Source: Thioalkalivibrio thiocyanoxidans ARh2
GTDB taxonomy: Bacteria > Pseudomonadota > Gammaproteobacteria > Ectothiorhodospirales > Ectothiorhodospiraceae
Direction: 5' to 3'
Length of the DNA: 43,327 nucleotides
Assembly: GCF_000385215.1 (NCBI RefSeq)
Contig: NZ_ARQK01000031.1
Span: 1-43,327, forward strand
In this document: one piece after another, positions 1 through 8,293 of the stretch
Layout of the letters: each line of letters starts with the position of its first letter
Numbering within the stretch: the stretch's first letter is position 1
Made by a program: the position numbers and the translations under genes
Notes under the pieces: model-generated
What the model was told of the DNA's origin: nothing
The model's input: the letters and a program-made list of their open reading frames with translations, nothing else
The model's database searches: none

Positions 1-136
1 GGGGTTGGCACCCCAGGTTCCCCGATCCTGCGTTGCGCCGCTTGCGGGTAGAACCACTACCCGCTGCACGACGCGCCTTGTCTCGGAAAACCTGGGGTGC
101 CAACGCGAGCGTGTGCATTAATCAGTGTTTCCCTAG
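1..136. repeat. Truncated copy 1 of palindromic interspersed element
   Basis: Noncoding. A perfect 16-bp stem (4-19 with 89-104) closes a hairpin. Inside it are a short paired CCGA/TCGG step (22-25 with 83-86), a conserved stretch containing GCGTTGCGCC (31-40 region) and CGCGCCTTGTCTCGG (72-86), and an apical hairpin GCGGGTAG-AACCA-CTACCCGC (44-64). The segment 105-136 then matches, with about ten substitutions, the right terminal repeat of the full copy at 38416-38447, and ends in the same CCCTAG. The left half of the element would lie before base 1. The ilvE stop codon (CTA on this strand, 133-135) is inside the last six bases of the element. The repeat identity is seen directly. Whether it is mobile or an RNA structure is inference. 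Confidence 0.8.
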
Positions 137-1053
137 AGGTAGGTCAGCCACCCGTCGTGCTGACGGTCGCGGCCCTGTACGACATCAAAATAGCGCGATT
201 GCAGGCGTTCGGTAATCGGTCCGCGGGTGCCGGAGCCGATCGGGCGATCGTCGACCTCGCGGATCGGGGTCACCTCGGCGGCGGTACCGGTGAAGAAGGC
301 CTCGTCGGCGATGTAGACCTCGTCGCGTGTGATGCGCTTCTCCACTACGCGCAGGCCTTCCTCCTCGGCCAGGGTAATGACCGTGCGGCGGGTGATGCCG
401 TCCAGCGCGGAGGTCAGATCCGGTGTGTAGAGCACACCGTCATGAACCAGGAAGATGTTCTCGCCACTGCCCTCGGCCACGTAGCCCTCGGTGTCCAGCA
501 GCATGGCCTCGTCATAGCCGCAGCGGGTCGCCTCCTGCAGGGCCATCATCGAGTTCATGTAGTTGCCGTTGGCCTTGGCCTTGCACATGGTCACGTTCAC
601 GTGGTGCCGGCTGTAGGACGAGGTGCGGATACGGATGCCCTTCTGGAGCCCCTCGTCGCCCAGATAGCTGCCCCAGTGCCAGGCCGCGACCATCGCGTGC
701 ACCTTCAGGTTGTCCGCGCGCAGGCCCATGCCCTCGGAACCAAGGAAACACATCGGGCGCAGGTAGGCGCTCTCCAGGCCGTTGTCGCGCACCGAGGCGA
801 TCTGCGCATCGTTCAGCTCGTCGGCCGAGTACGGGATGGTCATGCCAAGGATCTTGGCCGAGTTGAACAGGCGCCGGGTATGGTCCTGTAGCCGAAAGAT
901 CGCCGGACCGCGTTCGGTCTGGTAGGCGCGCACGCCCTCGAACACGCCCATGCCGTAGTGCAGGGTGTGGGTCAGTACGTGGGTCTGCGCCTCGCGCCAG
1001 GGCACCATCTGCCCGTCCAGCCAGATCACCCCGTCGCGGTCGGCCATCGACAT
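133..1053 (-). CDS. ilvE: Branched-chain amino acid aminotransferase
   Basis: Cytoplasmic PLP enzyme of fold type IV. It interconverts leucine, isoleucine and valine with their 2-oxo acids using glutamate/2-oxoglutarate. The 306 residues match the usual length (E. coli 309). The PLP lysine is K160 in CKAKANGNY. The C-terminal half carries the EGSGENIF and GTAAEVTP family motifs. An upstream GTG/ATG extension to 1113 is possible, but that would overlap glnE. I chose the ATG at 1053 because AGAGGGA precedes it at good spacing and the protein then begins MSMADRDGVIWLDG, as in homologues. It lies 13 bases after the glnE stop, so the two are co-transcribed, an order also known in pseudomonads. Its TAG stop falls inside the terminal bases of the palindromic repeat at 1-136. 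Confidence 0.96.
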   Translation of the reverse strand: MSMADRDGVIWLDGQMVPWREAQTHVLTHTLHYGMGVFEGVRAYQTERGPAIFRLQDHTRRLFNSAKILGMTIPYSADELNDAQIASVRDNGLESAYLRPMCFLGSEGMGLRADNLKVHAMVAAWHWGSYLGDEGLQKGIRIRTSSYSRHHVNVTMCKAKANGNYMNSMMALQEATRCGYDEAMLLDTEGYVAEGSGENIFLVHDGVLYTPDLTSALDGITRRTVITLAEEEGLRVVEKRITRDEVYIADEAFFTGTAAEVTPIREVDDRPIGSGTRGPITERLQSRYFDVVQGRDRQHDGWLTYL

Positions 1054-1066
1054 GTCTTGTATCCCT

Positions 1067-3994
1067 CTAGGCGTTCTTGTTGGCGACCGGATCCGGCGCG
1101 CCGAACAGGTCATTCCAGGTCTCGATTACGCGGTCCCGCACCGCCAGCAGCTCGTCGTCCGGCTCCTCGACCCGGGCGTCCCGGCCCGCCAGCGTCAGGC
1201 GGTGGATGCGGTTGCGCAAATCCCGATAGGCATCCGCCAGCGCCTCGCTCAAGTCCTCGCCGATCACGCCCTCGCGCCCGAGGGTCTCCAGCGTGCGGAT
1301 CTTGTCCGGCCAGTCACAGACGGCGGGATGGTCGTGGGCGGATACCAAAACCCAGTATTGAACCATGAATTCGATATCAGTGATACCGCCCCGGTCGCGC
1401 TTGAGATGGAAGCCCTGGCCCTTTTTCGAGGCATGCTCTGTCAGCATGCGCTGGCGCATCTCGACGACCTCGGCACACAGGGCATCGGCGTCGCGCTTGC
1501 GCGTCAGCACCTCGCGGCGCAGGTCATCGAACCGTTCCCCCAGCTCGGCATCGCCGGCGACGAAGCGGGCGCGTACCAGTGCCTGATGCTCCCAGGTCCA
1601 GGCGGACTCGTCCTGATAACGGCGGAAGGCCCGAAGCCCGCTGACCAGCAGACCGGACGTGCCGCTCGGGCGCAGCCGCGTATCCACCTCGTACAGCCTG
1701 CCGGCGGCGGTAAACGCCCCCAGAAGGTGAACCACACGCTGCGCGACCCGCGCGAAGAATTCGGTGTTGTCGATCGACTTGGGCCCGGCGGTTTGCGCAT
1801 CCTCGCCCTCGGAGTCATGCAGGAACACGACATCCAGGTCGGAGCCATAGCCCAGCTCAAAGCCGCCCAGCTTGCCGTAACCAATCACCGCGAAACGCGC
1901 CGGGCGCATGCCGGCGCCCTCGCCACAGCGCGGCTCACCATGACGTTCGATCAGCTTGTCCCAGGCCAGCTGGAGCACCCGTTCGAGCATCACCTCCGCC
2001 AGCCAGGTCAGGTGATCGGAAACCTTCATCAACGGCAGAAACCCCATGATGTCGGCCGCCGCCACGCGCAACGTCTGCACCTGCTTGAACTGGCGCAGGC
2101 GATCCAGCATCTGCTCGTGATCCTCGCCCGGGAACTGCGCAAGCTCGGCCTCCAGTTCTTCACGCAGCCCGTCCCGGTCCGGCGGGGCATACAGGGCACG
2201 CGGGTCGAGCAGCTCGTCCAGCAGCACGGGGAAGCGCGTCAGCTGCTCGCTGATCCAGGGACTGGCCGCGACCAGCTTGACCAGCTGTGACAGCGCCAGC
2301 GGATTCTCGACCAGCAACGACAGATACACCGAGCGCCGGGCGATGGTGCGCACCATCTGCAGGGCGCGGGGCAGCACCGTGTCCGGGGCATCCATCTCGG
2401 CCAGGGCCCCAATCAGCAGCGGCATCAGGCGGTCCAGTCGCTGGCGCCCGGTGGTGCTCATCGCACGCACGCCGGGGCTGTCGCGCAGGTCCACCAGCCC
2501 TACCAGGGCCGCTCCGGGGTCGTCGAAGCCGAGGGAGGACAGGGCCTCCCGTGCCACGTCATCGTCCAGCGAGCCCTGCCACAGGCGATGCGACTGCTGT
2601 TCGCGGTCCGCCTCGGGCGAGCTGTCCATGGACTCGGCGTCGTCACGCTGCGGGGCGGTAAACACCTGCTCGAAGTGCGCATGCACCCGGCGCTGCTCGC
2701 GTACCAGTGCCGCCTCGAACGTCACCTCGCTGTCGAATCCGAGTGACAGGGCAAGGCGGGTCCGGTCGCCAGTGGCACGCGGCAGCCGGTGCGTCTGCTG
2801 ATCATTGAGCATCTGCAGGCGATTCTCGATCCGGCGCAGGAAGCGATAGCCGCGCTCCAGCTGGTCGACCGCGTAGGCCGGCAGCAGCTCGCGCTCGCGC
2901 AACACCTCCATCACCCCCAGCAGGTCCCGCCGCTGCAGGGCCTGGTCACGTCCGCCACGAATCAGCTGGAACGACTGAGCAATGAACTCGATCTCGCGGA
3001 TCCCGCCCTCGCCGTGCTTCACGTCCTCGTAGCGCCCGCGCCGGGCGGACTCGTCGTTGATCATCTGCTTGAGCTCGCGCAGGTTCGCGAGCGTGCCGTA
3101 GTCCAGATAGCGGCGGTAGATGAACGGGCGCAGGCGCTTCATCAGCGCATCCCCCGCGGCCGCGTCCCCTGCCAGCGGGCGCGCCTTGATCAGGGCGTAG
3201 CGTTCCCATTCGCGGCCATGCGCCTGGTAGTAGTCCTCCATCGCATCGAAGTGCATCACCAGCGGGCCCGAGTCGCCGAACGGGCGCAGGCGCATGTCGA
3301 CGCGATAGCAAAAGCCATCCGCGGTTACCTCGGACAGCGCCGCGATCAGGGCACGCCCCAGCTTCTGAAAGTAGGCACCGTTGTCCAGCACCCGTTCGCC
3401 ATCGGTCTCGCCGGACTCGGCGTAGGCGAAGATCAGGTCGATATCGGAGGAGAAGTTGAGCTCGCCCCCGCCGAGCTTTCCCAGCCCCAGCACGACCAGC
3501 GACTGCGCTGCGCCGTTGGCTCCCCGCGGCTGCCCGTGGCGGCCCTGGTAGTGACGGTCGAGCCAGTCCAGTGCCCCCTGGATCAGGCCCTGGGCAAGAC
3601 GGCTGAGGTCGTGCATCACCTCGTCCAGGTCCGCCCGCCCCTCCAGGTCCCGCCAGGCGATGCGGATCATCTCGCGATGGCGGAGCTCGCGCAGCGCCTG
3701 CTTCAGTTGCTCTTCGCTGTCGACGTCCTGCAACGCGGTGCTCAGCATCGCGGCAAACGCGTCGTCGTCGCGCTCGGGCACGCGCCCCTCGTCATCCAGG
3801 GTATCGAGCAGATAGTCCGGATGCCGCCCCACCGTCTGGGCGAGGTAGTGGCTGAAGGCCAGCGGGCTGGCCGACTGGCCCGACAGGCTGCCGGGCCAGT
3901 CGGCCTTTTCGCCAAGGTCCTGCAACAGGTGCTCGACCTCCTCCTCCAGGAAGGGGGGCAGGGCTTCCGGGGTCTCGGGCAGGGGCTTGTCCAT
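1067..3994 (-). CDS. glnE: Glutamine synthetase adenylyltransferase/deadenylylase
   Basis: Bifunctional nitrogen regulator that adenylylates and deadenylylates glutamine synthetase in response to PII. At 975 residues it is a full-length GlnE (E. coli 946). Two nucleotidyltransferase domains are visible. The N-terminal deadenylylase half has GLGKLGGGELNFSSDIDLIF. The C-terminal adenylylase half has GYGKLGGFELGYGSDLDVVF. Both keep the GSD/SSD-x-D metal-binding pattern. Each is followed by a helical PII-sensor-like region (GEGGIREIEFIAQ and RGGITDIEFMVQ). The ATG at 3994 gives MDKPLPETPEALPPFLEEE. It is the first gene of a two-gene operon with ilvE and is divergent from fbpA. A sequence resembling the end of the palindromic element sits only 11 bases upstream of the start codon. 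Confidence 0.97.
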   Translation of the reverse strand: MDKPLPETPEALPPFLEEEVEHLLQDLGEKADWPGSLSGQSASPLAFSHYLAQTVGRHPDYLLDTLDDEGRVPERDDDAFAAMLSTALQDVDSEEQLKQALRELRHREMIRIAWRDLEGRADLDEVMHDLSRLAQGLIQGALDWLDRHYQGRHGQPRGANGAAQSLVVLGLGKLGGGELNFSSDIDLIFAYAESGETDGERVLDNGAYFQKLGRALIAALSEVTADGFCYRVDMRLRPFGDSGPLVMHFDAMEDYYQAHGREWERYALIKARPLAGDAAAGDALMKRLRPFIYRRYLDYGTLANLRELKQMINDESARRGRYEDVKHGEGGIREIEFIAQSFQLIRGGRDQALQRRDLLGVMEVLRERELLPAYAVDQLERGYRFLRRIENRLQMLNDQQTHRLPRATGDRTRLALSLGFDSEVTFEAALVREQRRVHAHFEQVFTAPQRDDAESMDSSPEADREQQSHRLWQGSLDDDVAREALSSLGFDDPGAALVGLVDLRDSPGVRAMSTTGRQRLDRLMPLLIGALAEMDAPDTVLPRALQMVRTIARRSVYLSLLVENPLALSQLVKLVAASPWISEQLTRFPVLLDELLDPRALYAPPDRDGLREELEAELAQFPGEDHEQMLDRLRQFKQVQTLRVAAADIMGFLPLMKVSDHLTWLAEVMLERVLQLAWDKLIERHGEPRCGEGAGMRPARFAVIGYGKLGGFELGYGSDLDVVFLHDSEGEDAQTAGPKSIDNTEFFARVAQRVVHLLGAFTAAGRLYEVDTRLRPSGTSGLLVSGLRAFRRYQDESAWTWEHQALVRARFVAGDAELGERFDDLRREVLTRKRDADALCAEVVEMRQRMLTEHASKKGQGFHLKRDRGGITDIEFMVQYWVLVSAHDHPAVCDWPDKIRTLETLGREGVIGEDLSEALADAYRDLRNRIHRLTLAGRDARVEEPDDELLAVRDRVIETWNDLFGAPDPVANKNA

Positions 3995-4005
3995 GGGCCA
4001 AGCTT

Positions 4006-4030
4006 AGGGAAACAGTGATCAATGTGCATA
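4006..4030. repeat. Solo sequence resembling the element terminal repeat
   Basis: Starting at AGGGAAACAGTGATCAATG, this stretch matches the reverse complement of the copy-1 end (111-135) at about 20 of 24 positions. It is also recognisably like the left terminal repeat at 38162. No hairpin core follows it to the right. It lies in the 5' leader of glnE, so the glnE-ilvE transcript would carry complementary copies at both ends. Chance similarity cannot be fully excluded. Confidence 0.45.
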
Positions 4031-4096
4031 CCGGCCCCGAACGTGACGCAAAGCCCCAAGGCCGCGGCCGGGAATCGTTGACACGGATGCGAACAC

Positions 4097-4116
4097 AAAT
4101 AACAATCGTTCTCGTC
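4097..4116 (+). promoter_or_regulatory. Fur-box-like site upstream of fbpA
   Basis: AATAACAATCGTTCTCGT lies about 25-45 bases before the fbpA start, in the only AT-rich part of the glnE-fbpA divergent gap. It contains an imperfect palindrome centred in AACAATCGTT and resembles known Fur sites (GATAATGATAATCATTATC family). The neighbouring genes are an iron importer, which makes iron repression the natural reading. The match is imperfect, so this is an inference. Confidence 0.5.
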
Positions 4117-4141
4117 TAATTAATCACATGGAAGATTCAGC

Positions 4142-5179
4142 ATGTCGTTTCGACCCCTTTCCTGGCTGGTGATGGCCGCCGCGGCCGTCGCCGTCTCCAT
4201 GCCCCTGGTCGGCTGCAGCCCGGCCGACGAAGACGAAGTCAACCTCTACTCGGCGCGGCAGGAAAACCTGATCCAGCCCCTGCTCGAGCAGTTCACCGAG
4301 GAGACGGGTATCCAGGTCAATCTGGTGACCGGCAGCGCGGACAGCCTGCTGCAGCGCCTGCGCCACGAGGGGCGCAACTCGCCGGCCGATGTACTGATCA
4401 CGGCCGACGCCGCCCGCCTGCACCAGGCGAAGCAAACGGGTGTGCTGCAGGCCATCGAATCCGATGTGCTCAACGAGAACATCCCCGAGCGCTACCGCGA
4501 CCCGGAGGGCGAATGGTACGGCCTGTCGCTGCGCGCGCGCCCGATCCTCTATCACAAGGACCGGGTCGACCCGGAGGACCTGTCCACCTACGGGGCCCTG
4601 ACCGACGAAAAATGGGAAGACCGCATTTGCGTGCGTTCCTCCGACAACGTCTACAACCAGTCGCTGGTGGCCGCGATGATCGCCACCGAGGGCGCGGAGG
4701 CCGCCGAGGCCTGGGCCGAGGGCATCGTGAACAACATGGCACGGCGCCCGCAGGGCGGCGACCGCGACCAGATTCGCGCGGTGGCGGACGGCGTGTGCGA
4801 TATCGCCATCGCCAACACGTACTATCTTGGCCTGATGCTGGACGGCGACGGCCGCGACCGCGAGGTCGCCGAACAGATTGGCGTCTTCTGGCCCAACCAG
4901 GACGACCGCGGCACGCATGTAAATATCAGCGGTGCCGGTGTCACCGCCCACGCCCCGAATCGCGAGAACGCCATCCGGCTGCTCGAGTTTCTGACCTCGC
5001 AGGAGGCGCAGCAGTGGTACGCCGAGGCCAACCAGGAATACCCGATCCGGGATGACGTGCCGGCCAGCGAGATCCTGCAGGGCTTTGGCGAGTTCGAATC
5101 CGACGACATCGAGCTGCACCTTCTGGGTGACAACAACAGCGAGGCCGTGCGGATCATGGACCGCGTCCGCTGGCGCTGA
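4142..5179 (+). CDS. fbpA: Ferric iron ABC transporter, substrate-binding lipoprotein
   Basis: Periplasmic ferric-ion-binding protein of the FbpA/FutA/AfuA family, delivering Fe3+ to the FbpBC complex. The 345 residues start with a signal peptide ending in the lipobox LVGC (C25), so it is probably a lipoprotein rather than freely soluble. The tandem tyrosines of the family are present at about residues 227-228 (IANTYYLG), with an upstream LYSARQ opening strand and SPADVLITADA. It heads an fbpABC cluster, but a strong hairpin and 116 bases separate it from fbpB, which would let the binding protein be made in excess. A Fur-like site lies just upstream. Other anions or metals are possible in this family, but the paired tyrosines favour ferric iron. 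Confidence 0.92.
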   Translation: MSFRPLSWLVMAAAAVAVSMPLVGCSPADEDEVNLYSARQENLIQPLLEQFTEETGIQVNLVTGSADSLLQRLRHEGRNSPADVLITADAARLHQAKQTGVLQAIESDVLNENIPERYRDPEGEWYGLSLRARPILYHKDRVDPEDLSTYGALTDEKWEDRICVRSSDNVYNQSLVAAMIATEGAEAAEAWAEGIVNNMARRPQGGDRDQIRAVADGVCDIAIANTYYLGLMLDGDGRDREVAEQIGVFWPNQDDRGTHVNISGAGVTAHAPNRENAIRLLEFLTSQEAQQWYAEANQEYPIRDDVPASEILQGFGEFESDDIELHLLGDNNSEAVRIMDRVRWR

Positions 5180-5192
5180 TGCCCTGGATTCA

Positions 5193-5226
5193 CGAGCCCC
5201 CGGCCTTGGCCGGGGGCTCGCTGTTT
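5193..5226 (+). terminator. Hairpin between fbpA and fbpB
   Basis: Thirteen perfectly paired bases (5193-5205 with 5208-5220) and a TT loop are followed by CTGTTT. The T tract is short, so partial termination or 3'-end protection of the fbpA message is more likely than a complete stop. Confidence 0.65.
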
Positions 5227-5295
5227 GTGCGAAGCCGGTAGCCAGGGAACGGTCTTGGTGGTATTCGAAACAAGAACCTTTATTATTCGCACTCC

Positions 5296-7065
5296 ATGAG
5301 CGCCCAGCCCTCCAACCCAGCCGCGCCCGGTACGCGCACCACTTCCCGGGGCAGGCCGCGACTGTCGTTCAGCCCGTGGTCCGTGGTGGCGATCACGGTG
5401 GCGCTGGTACTCGCGCTGCCGGTGCTGGTGATCTTCGGGCATGTATTCATTCCGGCGGGCGAAGTCTGGGAACACCTGCGCCAGACGGTACTGGCCGACT
5501 ACGTCACCAACTCCCTGGCGCTGGTGGTCGGCGTCGGCATCGGGGTGCTGCTGATCGGCGTCCCGGTCGCCTGGCTGGTCAGCATGTGCGAGTTCCCCGG
5601 ACGCGGGATCTTCCAGTGGGCGCTGATGCTGCCGCTGGCGATGCCGGCCTACATCATCGCCTACACCTATACCGGCATGCTGGACTTTTCCGGACCGGTG
5701 CAGAGCCTGATCCGCGAGCTGACCGGGCTGGGCTACGGGGAGTATTTTTTCCCCGAGATCCGATCGCTCGGTGGGGCGATGGTCATGCTGATGCTGGTGC
5801 TCTACCCGTATGTGTACCTGCTCAGCCGCGCGGCCTTTCTGGAGCAGTCGGTGTGTGTTCTGGAGGTCTCGCGCACGCTGGGCCAAGGGCCGTTCGGCGG
5901 GTTCCGCCGCGTGGCCCTGCCACTGGCCCGCCCGGCGATCATCGCCGGGCTGACCCTTGCGCTGATGGAGGTGCTCGCGGACTACGGCACGGTCGCCTAT
6001 TTCGGCATCAGCACCTTTACCACCGGGGTGTTCCGCACCTGGTACGGGCTGGGTGACCCGGCCGCCGCCGCGCAGCTATCGGCGGTACTGCTGACCTTTG
6101 TGTTCATCCTCATCGTGCTGGAGCGCTGGTCGCGCGCGAAGGCGCGCTTCCACCACACCAGCCGCCGCTATTCCACCCTGCCGCGCTACCGCCTGCAGGG
6201 CTGGAAGGCCGCGGCGGCGTTCACCGCCTGCCTGCTGCCGGTGGTGCTGGGGTTCCTGCTGCCCGCCGCACAACTCTCGATCTGGGCGGTCCAGACCACC
6301 GACCACTGGATGAATGCCCGCTTCGCCGAGCTGGTGTTCAACACCTTCTGGCTGGCCGTGGCCGCGGCCGTGATCGCCGTTGTCCTGGCGCTGGTGCTGG
6401 CCTATGCCAAACGCATGCAGGGCGGGACCTTTACCAACCTGGCCGTACGCGTGGCGGGCATGGGCTACGCGATCCCCGGCACGGTCATTGCGATTGGCGT
6501 GATGATCCCGTTCGCCGCCTTCGACAACGCGCTGGACGGCTTTATGCGCGACACCTTCGGGCTGTCGACCGGGCTGCTGCTGTCCGGCACCGTGTTCGCC
6601 CTGCTGTTCGCCTACGCGGTGCGCTTTCTCGCGGTTTCCCTGCAGACCGTGGAGGCGGGCCTCGGCAAGATCCAGCCGAGCATGGACGACGCCGCGCGAT
6701 CGCTGGGCATGCACCCGCTGCAGACGCTGACTCGCGTGCACCTGCCGATCATGCGCGGCACTCTGCTGACGGCGCTGTTGCTGGTCTTTGTCGATGTGCT
6801 CAAGGAACTGCCCGCCACGCTGATCCTGCGCCCGTTCGACTTCAACACCCTTGCGGTGCGTGCCTTCGAACTGGCGAGTGACGAGCGACTGGCCGAATCC
6901 TCCAGTGCCGCCCTGGCCATCGTGCTGGTCGGACTGGTTCCCGTTATCCTGCTGTCGATGACCATCGGCCGCTCGCGGCCCGGTCAGGGCGCGCCCAACC
7001 AGCGCCCGGACCCCGAGACTGACAAGCCGCAAAAGCCGCTCCCCATGCCCGCCGGTACGACCTGA
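5296..7065 (+). CDS. fbpB: Ferric iron ABC transporter, fused permease
   Basis: Inner-membrane permease with two fused MetI-like (BPD_transp_1) halves, each about six membrane helices, as in FbpB/SfuB/HitB. The 589 residues fit the family. The cytoplasmic EAA-type loops that dock on the ATPase are visible twice: around VSRTLGQGPFGGFRRVALPL in the first half and around DAARSLGMHPLQTLTRVHLP in the second. The first residues are a Pro/Arg-rich cytoplasmic tail. The start ATG at 5296 is only about nine bases after a TATTAT box and has no clear Shine-Dalgarno sequence. It is followed after one base by fbpC, so the two are translationally linked. Confidence 0.94.
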   Translation: MSAQPSNPAAPGTRTTSRGRPRLSFSPWSVVAITVALVLALPVLVIFGHVFIPAGEVWEHLRQTVLADYVTNSLALVVGVGIGVLLIGVPVAWLVSMCEFPGRGIFQWALMLPLAMPAYIIAYTYTGMLDFSGPVQSLIRELTGLGYGEYFFPEIRSLGGAMVMLMLVLYPYVYLLSRAAFLEQSVCVLEVSRTLGQGPFGGFRRVALPLARPAIIAGLTLALMEVLADYGTVAYFGISTFTTGVFRTWYGLGDPAAAAQLSAVLLTFVFILIVLERWSRAKARFHHTSRRYSTLPRYRLQGWKAAAAFTACLLPVVLGFLLPAAQLSIWAVQTTDHWMNARFAELVFNTFWLAVAAAVIAVVLALVLAYAKRMQGGTFTNLAVRVAGMGYAIPGTVIAIGVMIPFAAFDNALDGFMRDTFGLSTGLLLSGTVFALLFAYAVRFLAVSLQTVEAGLGKIQPSMDDAARSLGMHPLQTLTRVHLPIMRGTLLTALLLVFVDVLKELPATLILRPFDFNTLAVRAFELASDERLAESSSAALAIVLVGLVPVILLSMTIGRSRPGQGAPNQRPDPETDKPQKPLPMPAGTT

Positions 7066-7066
7066 C

Positions 7067-8182
7067 ATGACTCAAGCCGCCATCTCCACCGCCGCGATCC
7101 AGGTACCCCATACGCCGTTGCTGGAACTCGACGATATCGACATCGGCTACGACGGCAAGGCCGTGGTGCACGGGGTCTCGCTGGCCCTGCCCGAGGGGCA
7201 GATCGGCTGCCTGCTGGGCCCCTCCGGCTGCGGCAAGACCACGCTGCTGCGCGCGATCGCGGGATTCGAACCAGTGATGCGCGGGGCCATCCACCTGGGC
7301 GGGCGGGCCGTGAGCGAGCCCGGGCATACGGTGCCCCCGGAGCGCCGTGGCGTCGGCATGGTGTTTCAGGATTTTGCGCTGTTCCCGCACCTCAATGTCG
7401 CCGACAACATCGCCTTCGGTATCCGCGACTGGAGCCGCGACGCGCGCACCGATCGCGTCCGGACGCTGCTGAAGCTCGTCGGCCTGACCGGTTACGGCGA
7501 GGCCTATCCGCATGCCCTGTCCGGCGGCCAGCAGCAGCGCATCGCACTGGCACGCGCCCTGGCGCCGAAGCCGGCACTCCTGCTGCTGGACGAGCCCTTC
7601 TCCAGCATGGACGTAGAGCTGCGCGGCGACCTGGCCCGCGAGGTGCGGCGCATCCTGCGCGCGGAGCACACCACCGCGATCCTCGTGACCCACGACCAGC
7701 ACGAGGCCTTTGCCTTTGCCGACCGCATCGCGGTGATCCACCAGGGCCGCATTGCCCAGTGGGATACCGCGTACAACCTCTACCACCGCCCGGCCGACCG
7801 TTTTGTCGCGGACTTTGTCGGCGAGGGCACACTGATCCCCGGCATGGTCTGCACCGAAGACCGGGTCGACACGGCCTTTGGCGAGATCCAGGGTTCGATG
7901 TCCGAACAGCTCCCGCCGGGGACCGCGGTGGACGTGCTGGTACGCCCGGACGATATCGCCATCGACAACGAACAGGGCACGGTGCGCACCGAGATCCTCG
8001 ACAAGGCCTTCCGCGGGGCCGACTTCCTCTACACCCTGAAGCTCCCCGACGGAATCAACGTGTTGTGCATGGCGCCCAGCCACGACAACTTCGTGATCGG
8101 CGAGCATGTGCGCCTGCGCCTGGATTTCACACACCTGGTGGTGTTCTCGCGCGGGAGCGGAGTGGACTGCCCGGGCGCCTGA
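7067..8182 (+). CDS. fbpC: Ferric iron ABC transporter, ATPase
   Basis: Cytoplasmic ATPase driving FbpB. Walker A GPSGCGKTT is at residues 51-59, the ABC signature LSGGQQQ at 151-157, and Walker B LLLLDEP at 171-177. A switch histidine follows in ILVTHDQHEA. The last roughly 120 residues form a TOBE-like regulatory domain (VRPDDIAI). At 371 residues it is slightly longer than typical FbpC, mainly through a 20-residue N-terminal extension. The ATG at 7067 lies one base beyond the fbpB stop. No ORF follows for 111 bases, so the importer operon ends here. Confidence 0.95.
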   Translation: MTQAAISTAAIQVPHTPLLELDDIDIGYDGKAVVHGVSLALPEGQIGCLLGPSGCGKTTLLRAIAGFEPVMRGAIHLGGRAVSEPGHTVPPERRGVGMVFQDFALFPHLNVADNIAFGIRDWSRDARTDRVRTLLKLVGLTGYGEAYPHALSGGQQQRIALARALAPKPALLLLDEPFSSMDVELRGDLAREVRRILRAEHTTAILVTHDQHEAFAFADRIAVIHQGRIAQWDTAYNLYHRPADRFVADFVGEGTLIPGMVCTEDRVDTAFGEIQGSMSEQLPPGTAVDVLVRPDDIAIDNEQGTVRTEILDKAFRGADFLYTLKLPDGINVLCMAPSHDNFVIGEHVRLRLDFTHLVVFSRGSGVDCPGA

Positions 8183-8293
8183 GCCTGGGGGAGACACGGA
8201 CGCAGTCGTTGCCGGGAACTCACGTCCGCGGCAAGACACTGATAGGGACATCCCCTTTCCCGAAGCCCTGCGGCTACCCGCTATTATCGATCC

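Noticed and set aside
33-215. 60-residue frame over the repeat and ilvE end
   Set aside because: It runs through the palindrome and has no start signal; a similar frame over copy 2 shares only the repeat-derived residues.
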